Assembly (NCBI GenBank): GCA_947086655.1
Contig: CAMTZM010000005.1
Span: 1 to 64,000 of the forward strand
Origin: an uncultured Eubacteriaceae bacterium
GTDB taxonomy: Bacteria; Bacillota; Clostridia; Lachnospirales; CAG-274
Length of the DNA: 64,000 bases
Direction of reading: 5' to 3'
The notes under the pieces are model-generated. The model worked only from the letters and a program-made list of their open reading frames with translations, had not been told where the DNA came from and made no database searches. Of the stretch, positions 43,608 to 51,474 are shown piece by piece (position 1 is the stretch's first letter; every line of letters begins with the position of its first letter). Both the position numbers and the translations under genes were made by a program.

Positions 43608-45093
43608 ACTTAAAAAAAATAAAGAATTCATTATTAGTCATATCAACCTCAATATTTTCTATAATTTTTTTCATCATTTCATTTGTCCATTGTTCCACAC
43701 TTACATTTAACAATTGTTTAATAGTTGATATTATTTCTTTTTCCTCATCTATATCAACAACTACTTTGTTTAAATCAGACAATGCTTTTTCTCTTTTAAC
43801 GACTAATTTCTTTAAACTTTGTTCTATAGCTTCATTTTGAAGTTTATATTGAATTTCCCCAACTAACCCTTTATTAAAGTTATCTAACAAGGAAATGGAT
43901 AAATTTGTTTTATTCTCTATTTCTTTATCAATTTTTTTAAGAGATAAATTTTCATTTGATTTTTTTATTAATCCTTTTTTTCTTTTATAAAATTCTTTAA
44001 TTTCTGAAAATTTATTTTCACTTACTGTTTTTAATTCCTCTTGTACAGCAGCAATTAGCATAGCTTCCGTAATACTGTTTCTTTTATGTCCACTGCCAGA
44101 TACCCCTTTTTGTTCATAATTAATACAAGAATAACGTGGAGTAAAATTTTCAATCTTTTTTCTTTTAAATGTAAACGCAGCACCACATATTTTACATTTA
44201 ACAATATTTGAAAACAAGTGAATATTGCTATGTCGTGATTTTCTGTTTTCCTTTACATAATTTGAACGCTTTGCAAACATTTCCTGAACAATATGAAAAT
44301 CTTTTTTGTCAATTATTGCTTCGTGGTGATTTTTATGTATCTGCCAATCTTTTTTATCTATATTTTCAAGTTTTTTTATTGTAACGTCTATTGTTTTTCT
44401 TTTCCCTTGTATTAAACTGCCTATGTAAAATTCGTTTGTTAATATATTTCTGATAAGAAATAACGACCATTCACAATTATTTTTTGTCTTGTATCCATTA
44501 TCATTTAAATAATTTGCTATTTTCCTTATTCCGTTGCCTTTCAAATACATATTGTAAATTAATTTAACAATTTTCGCTTCTTCTTCATTAATAATAAAAT
44601 TTTTTATATCTTTTGAATACTCATAGCCGTGCGGAGCGTTTGTACAATGTATCTTTCCCTCTTTATTATAGTATTGCCACGTCATTTTAATACGTTCTGA
44701 TATTTTCCTTGCCTCTTGTTCTGCAAGCCACGCAAATAAGCCGAATTGTCCCTTATCACGTTCACTGTCTAAACCGTCCTCAACAAAAATAATTCTTATA
44801 CCGCTTTCAAATAATTCAGATAAAGCGGTTAATGTTTCCCGCTGATTACGTCCAAAGCGTGAGTAAGATTTAGCAAGAAGCACATCATATCTTTTATTTT
44901 TGCCATCGTCTAAAAGCCTCTGAAACGATAACCTTTTTGTTGTTTCCGTTCCCGAAAAAGCTTCATCACTGTAAATATCATATATTTCATAGTTATATCG
45001 TTTTATGTAATCCTTGAAATATTCTTGTTGATTAATTATGCTTGTTCCCTGTTCATCGGTTGAAACTCGTGCATAAATAGCACATTTTTTCAT
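43591..45093 (-). CDS. Large serine recombinase (integrase/excisionase of the spoVB element)
   Basis: This 500-residue site-specific recombinase has the resolvase catalytic domain with the nucleophile Ser11 in YARVSTDEQ, the arginine motif YSRFGRNQRE and the long helix (LFAWLAEQEARKISERI). The recombinase domain (HGYEY..IVKLIYNMYLKGNGIRKIANYLN) follows, then a zinc-ribbon region (CKICGAAF ... YSCINYEQ) and a C-terminal coiled coil (about residues 360-460). This is the standard architecture of phage and skin-element integrases. It ends TAG at 43591-43593, inside the att arm. AGGAGG precedes its ATG. It is probably co-transcribed with the small gene 24 nt upstream. Confidence 0.95.
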   Translation of the reverse strand: MKKCAIYARVSTDEQGTSIINQQEYFKDYIKRYNYEIYDIYSDEAFSGTETTKRLSFQRLLDDGKNKRYDVLLAKSYSRFGRNQRETLTALSELFESGIRIIFVEDGLDSERDKGQFGLFAWLAEQEARKISERIKMTWQYYNKEGKIHCTNAPHGYEYSKDIKNFIINEEEAKIVKLIYNMYLKGNGIRKIANYLNDNGYKTKNNCEWSLFLIRNILTNEFYIGSLIQGKRKTIDVTIKKLENIDKKDWQIHKNHHEAIIDKKDFHIVQEMFAKRSNYVKENRKSRHSNIHLFSNIVKCKICGAAFTFKRKKIENFTPRYSCINYEQKGVSGSGHKRNSITEAMLIAAVQEELKTVSENKFSEIKEFYKRKKGLIKKSNENLSLKKIDKEIENKTNLSISLLDNFNKGLVGEIQYKLQNEAIEQSLKKLVVKREKALSDLNKVVVDIDEEKEIISTIKQLLNVSVEQWTNEMMKKIIENIEVDMTNNEFFIFFKFRLPK

Positions 45094-45117
45094 TTTTTTG
45101 CCTCCTAATTATGATAA

Positions 45118-45339
45118 TTAAATCAATTTTAAATCTATCATTTCCTTGAAAATATCAATAATTTCTTTATTTCCATATTTGTTAAAAAATTTGATTATCT
45201 TTTTTCCCTCTCTCATTACATTAATTTTTATATCATCACTTTTGTATATTGTTTTAATTTCCATATTCTCTAATTGTGACAATAAAAATTTTTCATTTTT
45301 ATTTATATATTTAATTGCGTCCTGTTCATTATCAAACAC
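45118..45339 (-). CDS. Small protein preceding the recombinase, accessory-factor candidate
   Basis: I do not recognise this protein of about 73 residues. It is charged, Lys/Glu/Ile-rich and largely helical (NEQDAIKYINKNEKFLLSQLENMEIKTIY). The likely start is GTG 45339, 6 nt after AGGTG; a GTG 9 nt upstream is an alternative. Its position just ahead of the large serine recombinase is one where a recombination directionality factor could be encoded, but no motif supports this. A perfect 9-bp inverted repeat covers the leader. Confidence 0.5.
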   Translation of the reverse strand: MFDNEQDAIKYINKNEKFLLSQLENMEIKTIYKSDDIKINVMREGKKIIKFFNKYGNKEIIDIFKEMIDLKLI

Positions 45340-45348
45340 AGAAAACAC

Positions 45349-45370
45349 CTACTATAAACAGTTATAGTAG
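45349..45370 (-). promoter_or_regulatory. Perfect inverted repeat in the leader of the small gene
   Basis: CTACTATAA (45349-45357) and TTATAGTAG (45362-45370) are separated by 4 nt and abut the ribosome binding site of the small gene. It may be an operator or a translation-blocking hairpin governing recombinase expression. Confidence 0.5.
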
Positions 45371-45428
45371 ATGTATATTTGTGACTGCTTGTCTAATATT
45401 CTATTTATTGTATATAGAATTATAAACT

Positions 45429-47516
45429 TTAATTAATAACTTTACTTTTAATACGGCGCTTAATAACAAAATAAGCAAGTATAGTAGTTATTGCGGTTAT
45501 TATCCAACTAATTGGATAGACTGCTAACAGTGTTTCAAGTGTAGGGTTATTTTGATAAATTGAATATATCCATAAAAGTCTTATTCCGCATATACCAAAA
45601 ACTGAGATTACAGCGGGAATAAATGAATAGCCATATCCATACATACTGCTTGAAAAAACTGCTATAACTAAATTAAATACTTCAAATAAAATAATAGTAA
45701 TCAGCCAATTATTATCAATATATCTATAATTTGAAAAAACAAAAAACAGCATACTTAATAAAACGGTAAAAAGTCCGCCTAATATTAAACAATATTTTAT
45801 AATTTTTGAACATCTTTCAAGTTTATTAGCGCCGTAATTTTGACTTATAAACGTTACACTTGCTATGGAAAAAGCACTAATAGCAATGTTTGCGAAAATT
45901 CCAATTTGTTGTATGGAATATAGAGTATACTCTATTGAATCTGAACGATATATTGAATCTGAATATAAATACATGCCCTTTACAATATAAATATCTGAAA
46001 ACCATAAAATAATATTTTGTAATGCTATTGGTATGCCGATTTTAAATATTTTTGATAAAACTTCTTTGTCAACATTAATCAAAATCTTTTTATCAAAACT
46101 AAAATTTCTTAAATTCAGTCTTAAGACTCCCTTTTCATTAACTAAAAAGTATATTATAAGTCCCGCACTGATTATTTGAGAAATTAAGATTGCAAAAGCT
46201 AATCCATAAAATTCCATTTCTAAATCTTCTACAAAAACCCTACCTAAAAGAATATTTATTATTCCCGAAATAAGAATACAAATTAAAGGTTTTTTCGTAT
46301 CACCTTTAATAAACATAATAGCAGCTCCACAATAGTAAAATGCCTGAAAAGGTATAGATAAAAAACAAATATTAAAAAAACTGCCGGCAGATTCAAAATC
46401 TTTATATAATGTTTCTGCTATTTGATTTGAAAAAATCAAACTAATAAAAGTAACAATTATACTGATAATTATTACTAACAAAATAGATGTATGTACCGCT
46501 TTTTTTACTTTTTCTATATTATTCTTACCAATATAATATGAAATTGTTGCATTAGTACCAATGGACAAACCTATAAATAAAGTAACAATTAATCTTATAA
46601 CATTATGATAACCAATTTTGTAAACTAAAAGGGTTGTTCTTAGATAACCATAACCTGCATAATTAAACAGTTGCTGTAATATATCTATTGCTAAAAGCGG
46701 CAATACAAAAATAAGTATTATATTTAATAAAGAACTACTTGTAATTGGATTAAAATAATCTTTATTATGTTTTAATATATTTCCTGTAATATCCAAACCA
46801 CCTGTTTTAGTAATTCTTATAAATACTTTTTCACGTCCTTTAGTTGCGATTAAAATACATATACCTATTATAAACAATGAAACTGCAACAAAAACACTCA
46901 TTTGACTACCCATCATAAATTTCCCAATAATTTTTAATGAAGCATATTCAAACCTATCATTAGCATAAGCAGAAAAATCGTAAGGGTGTTTACTGCCAAT
47001 ATAATACGCAATAAGACTGCCAATATTAGGTATAATGAGTAACCAAAATATATATTTGAAAATACTGGCTTTCTTTAATTCTGTATGCTCATTTGATTGT
47101 GATACTATTTTATAACCATTGTTTATATATTCAGAAATTGTATTTTCGTATTCCTCATCAATACTTAACGATTTAGAAGAAAAAATACCATCATTATTAT
47201 CATTAATATTTTTGTTTATAGTATCTTTTATATACACCCTGTTTGAAGCAGAAAGATTCTTTTTATAAACTTTATCACTAATATTATTATCAATAGAATT
47301 ATTTGCAGTTTGTTGCAATTTATTTAAAAAATCTATACCAATTTTAGTTTTAAATTTTCCAGTAGCTTTACATCTATCAAATAGTTGTTTGGCAATAATG
47401 GGATTATTAATATCAGTTTTAGCCTTTAAGTTTTCAATTAGCTGTAATTCTTGTTTTGCCCTTTTTGCTTCTGATTCACTATCAAATGTAAAACCGCCTA
47501 CATTATAAGTAGCCAT
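45429..47516 (-). CDS. MATE family transporter with an unusual N-terminal extension
   Basis: This 695-residue fusion has three parts. Residues 1-70 form a soluble module (YNVGGFTFDSESEAKRAKQELQL) seen in other Firmicutes proteins. Residues about 119-250 contain EEYENTISEYINNGYKIVSQSN, two membrane helices and FIRITKTGGLDITGN, paralogous to the whole of the next protein (47645-48037). Residues about 265-695 are a twelve-helix MATE antiporter (MOP superfamily) with both repeats. I start at MATYNV (47516) after AGAGGTGA. MATE proteins usually export drugs or metabolites with Na+ or H+. The cargo transporter and the interrupted SpoVB belong to the same superfamily. The function of the fused module is unknown. 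Confidence 0.82.
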   Translation of the reverse strand: MATYNVGGFTFDSESEAKRAKQELQLIENLKAKTDINNPIIAKQLFDRCKATGKFKTKIGIDFLNKLQQTANNSIDNNISDKVYKKNLSASNRVYIKDTINKNINDNNDGIFSSKSLSIDEEYENTISEYINNGYKIVSQSNEHTELKKASIFKYIFWLLIIPNIGSLIAYYIGSKHPYDFSAYANDRFEYASLKIIGKFMMGSQMSVFVAVSLFIIGICILIATKGREKVFIRITKTGGLDITGNILKHNKDYFNPITSSSLLNIILIFVLPLLAIDILQQLFNYAGYGYLRTTLLVYKIGYHNVIRLIVTLFIGLSIGTNATISYYIGKNNIEKVKKAVHTSILLVIIISIIVTFISLIFSNQIAETLYKDFESAGSFFNICFLSIPFQAFYYCGAAIMFIKGDTKKPLICILISGIINILLGRVFVEDLEMEFYGLAFAILISQIISAGLIIYFLVNEKGVLRLNLRNFSFDKKILINVDKEVLSKIFKIGIPIALQNIILWFSDIYIVKGMYLYSDSIYRSDSIEYTLYSIQQIGIFANIAISAFSIASVTFISQNYGANKLERCSKIIKYCLILGGLFTVLLSMLFFVFSNYRYIDNNWLITIILFEVFNLVIAVFSSSMYGYGYSFIPAVISVFGICGIRLLWIYSIYQNNPTLETLLAVYPISWIITAITTILAYFVIKRRIKSKVIN

Positions 47517-47644
47517 ATTTTTTATCACCTCTGCATAAAAAAACATTTTTATGTAACACCAATTTCAAAGAAAAATAATAGAAACAACTTAATTATTTAA
47601 TTCAATATCTTAAAATCAAGTTATTTCTAACTTAAAAAAATTTC

Positions 47645-48037
47645 TTAGAGCCTAGCAAATATAGCAAAAACGATAATAAGTGCAACTACAACAATTATTA
47701 TAGTAACTATAATAGAAATTTGCATTTGCTCTTTGTGCTTTTTGCATTTATCTAGAGTATATCCTGTTATTTGAAGCTGTCCAGTTTTAGTAATGCGTAT
47801 AGTTACCTGATATTCATTTTGTCTTGTATTTACAGCAGTCACCATTGTAGCTACAGTTGTTGGGCTGCCTGCTATTGCTCCGCCTATACCAGAAGCAAGC
47901 CTATCACCTTTTATAGCATCAGACTGTAATATAGTGGCATTTTCCGATTGAGCTACAATTTGGTAACCATTTTCTAAATATAAATTTATTGCTTTTTCAT
48001 ATTCTTCTTCAATATCAAAGTCATCATCTATTTTCAT
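47645..48037 (-). CDS. Small membrane protein, stand-alone version of the module fused to the MATE transporter
   Basis: This 130-residue protein has an N-terminal acidic helix (DIEEEYEKAINLYLENGYQIVAQ), a Gly-rich middle (ASGIGGAIAGSPTT), the strand VTIRITKTGQLQITGYTL and a strongly hydrophobic C-terminal helix. The first and third segments match residues about 119-250 of the neighbouring MATE fusion, so the genes share a duplicated domain. I start at ATG 48037 after AGAGGG. It overlaps the end of a 26-codon frame and is probably coupled to it. The function is unknown. Confidence 0.65.
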   Translation of the reverse strand: MKIDDDFDIEEEYEKAINLYLENGYQIVAQSENATILQSDAIKGDRLASGIGGAIAGSPTTVATMVTAVNTRQNEYQVTIRITKTGQLQITGYTLDKCKKHKEQMQISIIVTIIIVVVALIIVFAIFARL

Positions 48038-48104
48038 TTTTAACCCTCTTTTCATATTTATTAAGAATATTTAATGGTATAGAAGAAAGATTTTCAGCAT
48101 CCAT
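48024..48104 (-). CDS. 26-codon leader or small protein frame
   Basis: A near-ideal GGAGGTGATAAA-ATG begins a frame MDAENLSSIPLN..., ending at TGA 48024-48026, 13 nt inside the next gene. The ribosome binding site is stronger than that of the following gene, whose own AGAGGG lies within this frame. It is a likely translational-coupling leader or a microprotein. It is too short to assign further. Confidence 0.45.
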   Translation of the reverse strand: MDAENLSSIPLNILNKYEKRVKNENR

Positions 48105-48134
48105 TTTATCACCTCCGTATTAAAAAATATTTTT

Positions 48135-48158
48135 TTGTAATAATAAATTTTATTACAA
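48135..48158 (-). promoter_or_regulatory. Inverted repeat upstream of the membrane-module operon
   Basis: TTGTAATAA (48135-48143) and TTATTACAA (48150-48158) are perfect inverted arms 30 nt upstream of the 26-codon frame. This is an operator or hairpin candidate, possibly bound by the divergent Xre regulator. Confidence 0.45.
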
Positions 48159-48434
48159 ATTCTTATCTTTGCAGTATATTGTCAGCAAAATTTTATTTGA
48201 TTTTACAGTATTCAAAGAAAAATTGTAATGTACTATTCGGGATTAATATATAATATTTGGGAATATAAATTTTCTTAAAATCAATACTACAATATCAAAA
48301 AATAAGGATTTTCCGCCATTTCTTAAATAGATTTTATAACACCAAGTATGTAAAACATAATAACATTTTACTGCAAATTTTTAGCTTTGTAGTCTGCTGT
48401 CAACAGAATTCTATTTAATTTTATCATATTCAAA
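48150..48434. repeat. Degenerate direct repeat of about 68 bp, two copies
   Basis: Copy A (48150-48216) and copy B (48366-48434) share strings such as CAAATT-TTA-CTTTG-AGT, TGTCA-CA-AATT-TATTT and ATTTTA-CA-TATTCAAA with scattered substitutions. They lie in the 430-nt gap between divergent genes. They could be ancient duplicates, regulatory sites or recombinase accessory sites. Confidence 0.5.
48289..48342 (+). repeat. Internal copy of the element's right-end sequence
   Basis: The stretch beginning CAATATCAAAAAATAAGGA is closely similar over about 54 nt to 51421-51474, which leads directly into the right att arm. It contains the same TTTC-GCC-TTTCTTAAA core and ends in ACACC versus TTACC. 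Confidence 0.5.
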
Positions 48435-48463
48435 TTATATCGTCAATAAAAATTATACTTTTT

Positions 48464-48480
48464 ATTCATATAATATGAAT
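48464..48480 (+). promoter_or_regulatory. Palindrome overlapping the Xre gene promoter
   Basis: ATTCATA-TAA-TATGAAT is a perfect 7+3+7 palindrome that includes a TATAAT box (48469-48474) about 65 nt upstream of the regulator start. It is a candidate autorepression operator. Confidence 0.5.
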
Positions 48481-48538
48481 TATTATCAATTCAAATAATA
48501 AAAATTTTACGCTATTATTGAATAAAGAGGTGTTTATA

Positions 48539-48907
48539 ATGAATAAAAAGGATAAATTTATTTTTGACAAAGATTTAGTAAAAGACCGTATACGTGAACT
48601 TAGAAAACTTAGAAATTTAACACAGGAACAAGCAAGCGAATTAATAGGTATGAAAGACAGTAATTCGTGGGCGAAGCTGGAAAGTCATAAAGGAACATTA
48701 GCATTATCATTTGATAATTTAATACGTATTGTAAATTTATTTGATATTGATGTAAATTACATTTTTAGAAACAATGAAACAGAGGAACAAGAGAGGGAGC
48801 GGCATACGGAAACTCTTGTTGTTTCTATGATGAAAGATCTTAGTGAAAAAGATAAACAATTAATCTTATCAATGATAAGTCTTTTCAGACAAAATAGAGA
48901 TATATAA
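48539..48907 (+). CDS. Xre-family HTH transcriptional regulator of the element
   Basis: This 122-residue protein has a Cro/CI-type helix-turn-helix at residues about 10-70 (RIRELRKLRNLTQEQASELIGMKDSNSWAKLESHKGTL, then FDNLIRIVNLFDIDVNYIF) and a C-terminal helical tail (LSEKDKQLILSMISLF). I start at ATG 48539 after AAAGAGGTG; a TTG 21 nt upstream is not supported. It is divergent from the membrane-module genes, and palindromes lie on both sides of the gap. It probably represses element functions until induced. Confidence 0.85.
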   Translation: MNKKDKFIFDKDLVKDRIRELRKLRNLTQEQASELIGMKDSNSWAKLESHKGTLALSFDNLIRIVNLFDIDVNYIFRNNETEEQERERHTETLVVSMMKDLSEKDKQLILSMISLFRQNRDI

Positions 48908-49000
48908 AAATTTACCTTCATTTCAGAATTATTAAATAAATGCCTACAAATCTTTTTTGAAATTAAAAAAACTTCTTAATAATTTCCCTAAATTCAAAAT

Positions 49001-49097
49001 TTGAAAAATCAAAAATATAATGTTATAATAAAATGTAAAAACCACAAAAGCCAAAATTTCCTTTTTTACAAATAATAGGAAAATTGGCTTTTTTTAT
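49001..49097 (+). promoter_or_regulatory. Promoter followed by a leader terminator (attenuator candidate) before the helicase-like gene
   Basis: TTGAAA (49001-49006), a 17-nt spacer and TATAAT (49024-49029) form a near-consensus promoter. About 10 nt past the expected start of transcription, a hairpin (AGCCAAAATTTCC ... GGAAAATTGGCT) with a run of seven T ends near 49097, before the AGGAGG of the next gene. Transcription would have to read through it. Confidence 0.6.
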
Positions 49098-49125
49098 TTC
49101 AAAAACAGGAGGAAATATATAAAAA

Positions 49126-50364
49126 ATGAAAGGAATTAAATTTGTAAGTGACATAGTAGATATAACAAAATTTAAAAGCGGTTGTTTAAATCTTATAAAT
49201 TGTCCGACAGGTTCGGGAAAAAGTTATTTTATTGAAAGTAAATTAAGAAAAACTGCAAAACATCAAAATGGAATTTTATATATAATAGATACAAGTATGG
49301 GAAAATCTCAAATTATATCAACTTTTAAAAATGTAAAAAATTACAGTAAATCGTGGAGAGAGGACAAAAATGGAAGCACCACCATATATAATACAGGATG
49401 GGGAAATCAAGAAGACAGTATGACAATAATGACGTATGCACAAGTAGGAGCGGTTTTATATTACGGACACCTTTTTGACTGGAGTAAATTTGAGTATATT
49501 GTTCTTGATGAAATTCATAATTTAATAAATTATCAGAATATACCGTCTTTTGACGAAAACGGCAAAAGTATTAATATTTTAAAGTACGCAAAAGATAAAA
49601 TTGACGATACAGTTAAAAATTATCCTAATGTTAAAATAATCGCTTTAACTGCAACACCAGAAAAAGTATATCAGCACTTCAATAACGTTTTTGATGTAAT
49701 AAGTAAACAAGAATATCTTTCTTTAAGAAATTATGAAAGTTTTAAAGTGGATTATTACAGAGATTATATGAAGGTTATTCAGCAAATACCAAAAGGACAG
49801 AAAGGTATTATTTATTTTACAACAATTTCTAAAATTAAAGAAGTTGAGAAATTTTTATCAAGCCATAATTATAAAACAGGAAGTTTTTGGAGTATTAGTA
49901 ATGAAAAATACCAAATGAGTGATGAACAAAAGTTAGTCAGAAAATATATAATAGAAAATCAGAAAATGCCGAAAGATATTGATATATTATTGATTAACGC
50001 TTCTTGTGAAACAGGTGTAAATATCAAGAATAATGATATAGATTTTATTATAATACATTCAGAAAACAATGACACAATAACACAAGTAAGAGGACGATTA
50101 AGAAATGATTTAAAACAATTATATCTGTATTCAAAATATTTTGTTGATATTCCGAATGAAGTACCTCAGGAATACTTGAATATTAAATTAACTAAGGACG
50201 ATTTAGATATATTATGTGAGGAAAAAATAAGGTTATTAAATAAAAAAGATAAACCTTTAAAATGGAACTCTGTAAGTAAATTTTTATTATATAATGGATA
50301 TGAAATAGAAGAAACAACTTTAAAAGGGCGAAAAGCGAAAGTTATTAGAAAAAGCAATAATTAA
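49126..50364 (+). CDS. SF2 helicase-like ATPase of the element
   Basis: This 412-residue protein has the superfamily 2 helicase motifs: Walker A CPTGSGKSYF (about residues 26-35), motif II DEIH, motif III LTATP, a second RecA-like lobe with IIYFTTIS, motif V INASCETGVNI and motif VI QVRGRLRND. There is no nuclease, primase or zinc domain. Such short DEAD/DEAH-like proteins occur on small integrative elements and phages, where the job is usually unknown. AGGAGG is well placed before the ATG. A possible attenuator precedes it. Confidence 0.78.
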   Translation: MKGIKFVSDIVDITKFKSGCLNLINCPTGSGKSYFIESKLRKTAKHQNGILYIIDTSMGKSQIISTFKNVKNYSKSWREDKNGSTTIYNTGWGNQEDSMTIMTYAQVGAVLYYGHLFDWSKFEYIVLDEIHNLINYQNIPSFDENGKSINILKYAKDKIDDTVKNYPNVKIIALTATPEKVYQHFNNVFDVISKQEYLSLRNYESFKVDYYRDYMKVIQQIPKGQKGIIYFTTISKIKEVEKFLSSHNYKTGSFWSISNEKYQMSDEQKLVRKYIIENQKMPKDIDILLINASCETGVNIKNNDIDFIIIHSENNDTITQVRGRLRNDLKQLYLYSKYFVDIPNEVPQEYLNIKLTKDDLDILCEEKIRLLNKKDKPLKWNSVSKFLLYNGYEIEETTLKGRKAKVIRKSNN

Positions 50365-50629
50365 TATAAAATTCTGCTTTTATAGGAAAAACCTTTAATA
50401 GTATTTTCTTGTAAAAGTAGAATTTTTATTATAGGGGGCGAATAGTTATGTGGAAATTTTTAATTTTATATCTAAAAAAATAGCAATCTGAATAATAATC
50501 GTTCAATTATAGTGTATTTGTCGCAGGCAAGATAACATAATTGTTTAAGTTTTCAATAATCAATAAAATTTATATATTTATGTTATTATGAAATGGCATA
50601 TATTTTTATTGTTCATAAAGGTATACTTA

Positions 50630-50745
50630 TACGAATAACTCAAAAAGCTAAAAATAAATTAATATTATGTATTCGTAAAACTTAAATTTTATTTTACGAA
50701 TATGTTCGTTTTTATATTGATGTTTACGAATATATCTGATATAAT
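50630..50745 (+). promoter_or_regulatory. Four TACGAATA boxes and promoter upstream of the small serine recombinase
   Basis: TACGAATA occurs at 50630-50637, inverted at 50670-50677, and direct at 50695-50702 and 50725-50732. The last lies between -35 TTGATG (50717-50722) and -10 TATAAT (50740-50745). Serine resolvases often bind repeated sites beside their own gene (res) and repress themselves. The rest of 50365-50629 shows only an 11-codon ATG frame at 50448 with a GGGGG upstream, not called as a gene. Confidence 0.5.
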
Positions 50746-50778
50746 TTATTTAGTTAAATTATAAAGGAGTGTTCGCAA

Positions 50779-51387
50779 ATGAATAATAGAATATATGGAT
50801 ATATCAGAGTGTCCGCTAAAGACCAGAACGAGGCAAGACAGATAGAAGCCTTAAAATCAGCGGGAGTTGATGAAAGATTTATATTTCTTGACAAATCAAG
50901 CGGAAAAAATTTTAACCGTAATGAATATCAAGTATTAAAACGAGCGTTGCGTGAACAAGATACATTAATTATAAAATCAATAGACAGGTTAGGCAGAAAT
51001 TACACTGAAATTATTCAAGAATGGAAAGAAATAACAAAGGATATTAAAGCAAATATAAAAGTGCTTGATATGCCATTATTAGATACGTCTGTAAACACTA
51101 AAGATTTAATAGGAACATTCATTGCTGATTTAGTTTTACAAATACTTTCTTATGTGGCAGAGACGGAGAGGCTGAATATAAGACAAAGGCAAGCTGAAGG
51201 AATAAAAATTGCAAAAGAAAACGGAAAACATTTAGGCAGACCTAAAGCGAAATTTCCTTCCGATTTTAATAATGTATATCAATCGTGGAAAGACGGAAAA
51301 TTAACCGCCAAAATTGCTATGGAACAATTAAATTTAAAAAGAACTACTTTTTATAAATTAGTCAATGAATATGAATCTAACAAATAA
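50779..51387 (+). CDS. Small serine recombinase (resolvase/invertase family)
   Basis: This 202-residue recombinase has the catalytic Ser in GYIRVSAKDQNEARQ, the arginine motif SIDRLGRNYTEI, the E-helix (LQILSYVAETERLNIRQRQAEGI) and a C-terminal helix-turn-helix (GRPKAKFP ... TAKIAMEQLNLKRTTFYKLVNEY). These are features of resolvases and DNA invertases rather than integrases. AAGGAG lies before the ATG. Its gene is at the right end of the element, opposite the large recombinase, and repeated boxes upstream may be its binding sites. It may resolve dimers or be a passenger. Confidence 0.9.
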   Translation: MNNRIYGYIRVSAKDQNEARQIEALKSAGVDERFIFLDKSSGKNFNRNEYQVLKRALREQDTLIIKSIDRLGRNYTEIIQEWKEITKDIKANIKVLDMPLLDTSVNTKDLIGTFIADLVLQILSYVAETERLNIRQRQAEGIKIAKENGKHLGRPKAKFPSDFNNVYQSWKDGKLTAKIAMEQLNLKRTTFYKLVNEYESNK

Positions 51388-51420
51388 AAAATATAATATC
51401 AAAAAAATTGTATTTTAATA

Positions 51421-51474
51421 CAATATCAAAAAAGACGGTTTTTCTGCCCTTTCTTAAACAAATCTAATTTTACC
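51421..51474 (+). repeat. Right-end copy of the element's internal repeat
   Basis: This is similar over about 54 nt to 48289-48342 and runs into the right att arm. It may be an accessory binding region for recombination. Confidence 0.45.

Noticed and set aside
45429-47516. The MATE gene as a displaced piece of the broken spoVB
   Set aside because: It is a complete MATE protein on the other strand, and the two spoVB parts already account for the whole SpoVB sequence.
48150-48434. A CRISPR array
   Set aside because: There are only two degenerate copies with a 216-bp period and no Cas genes; no CRISPR array was seen anywhere in the window.
50448-50483. An 11-codon ATG frame after a GGGGG string
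   Set aside because: It is too short and has no supporting context.
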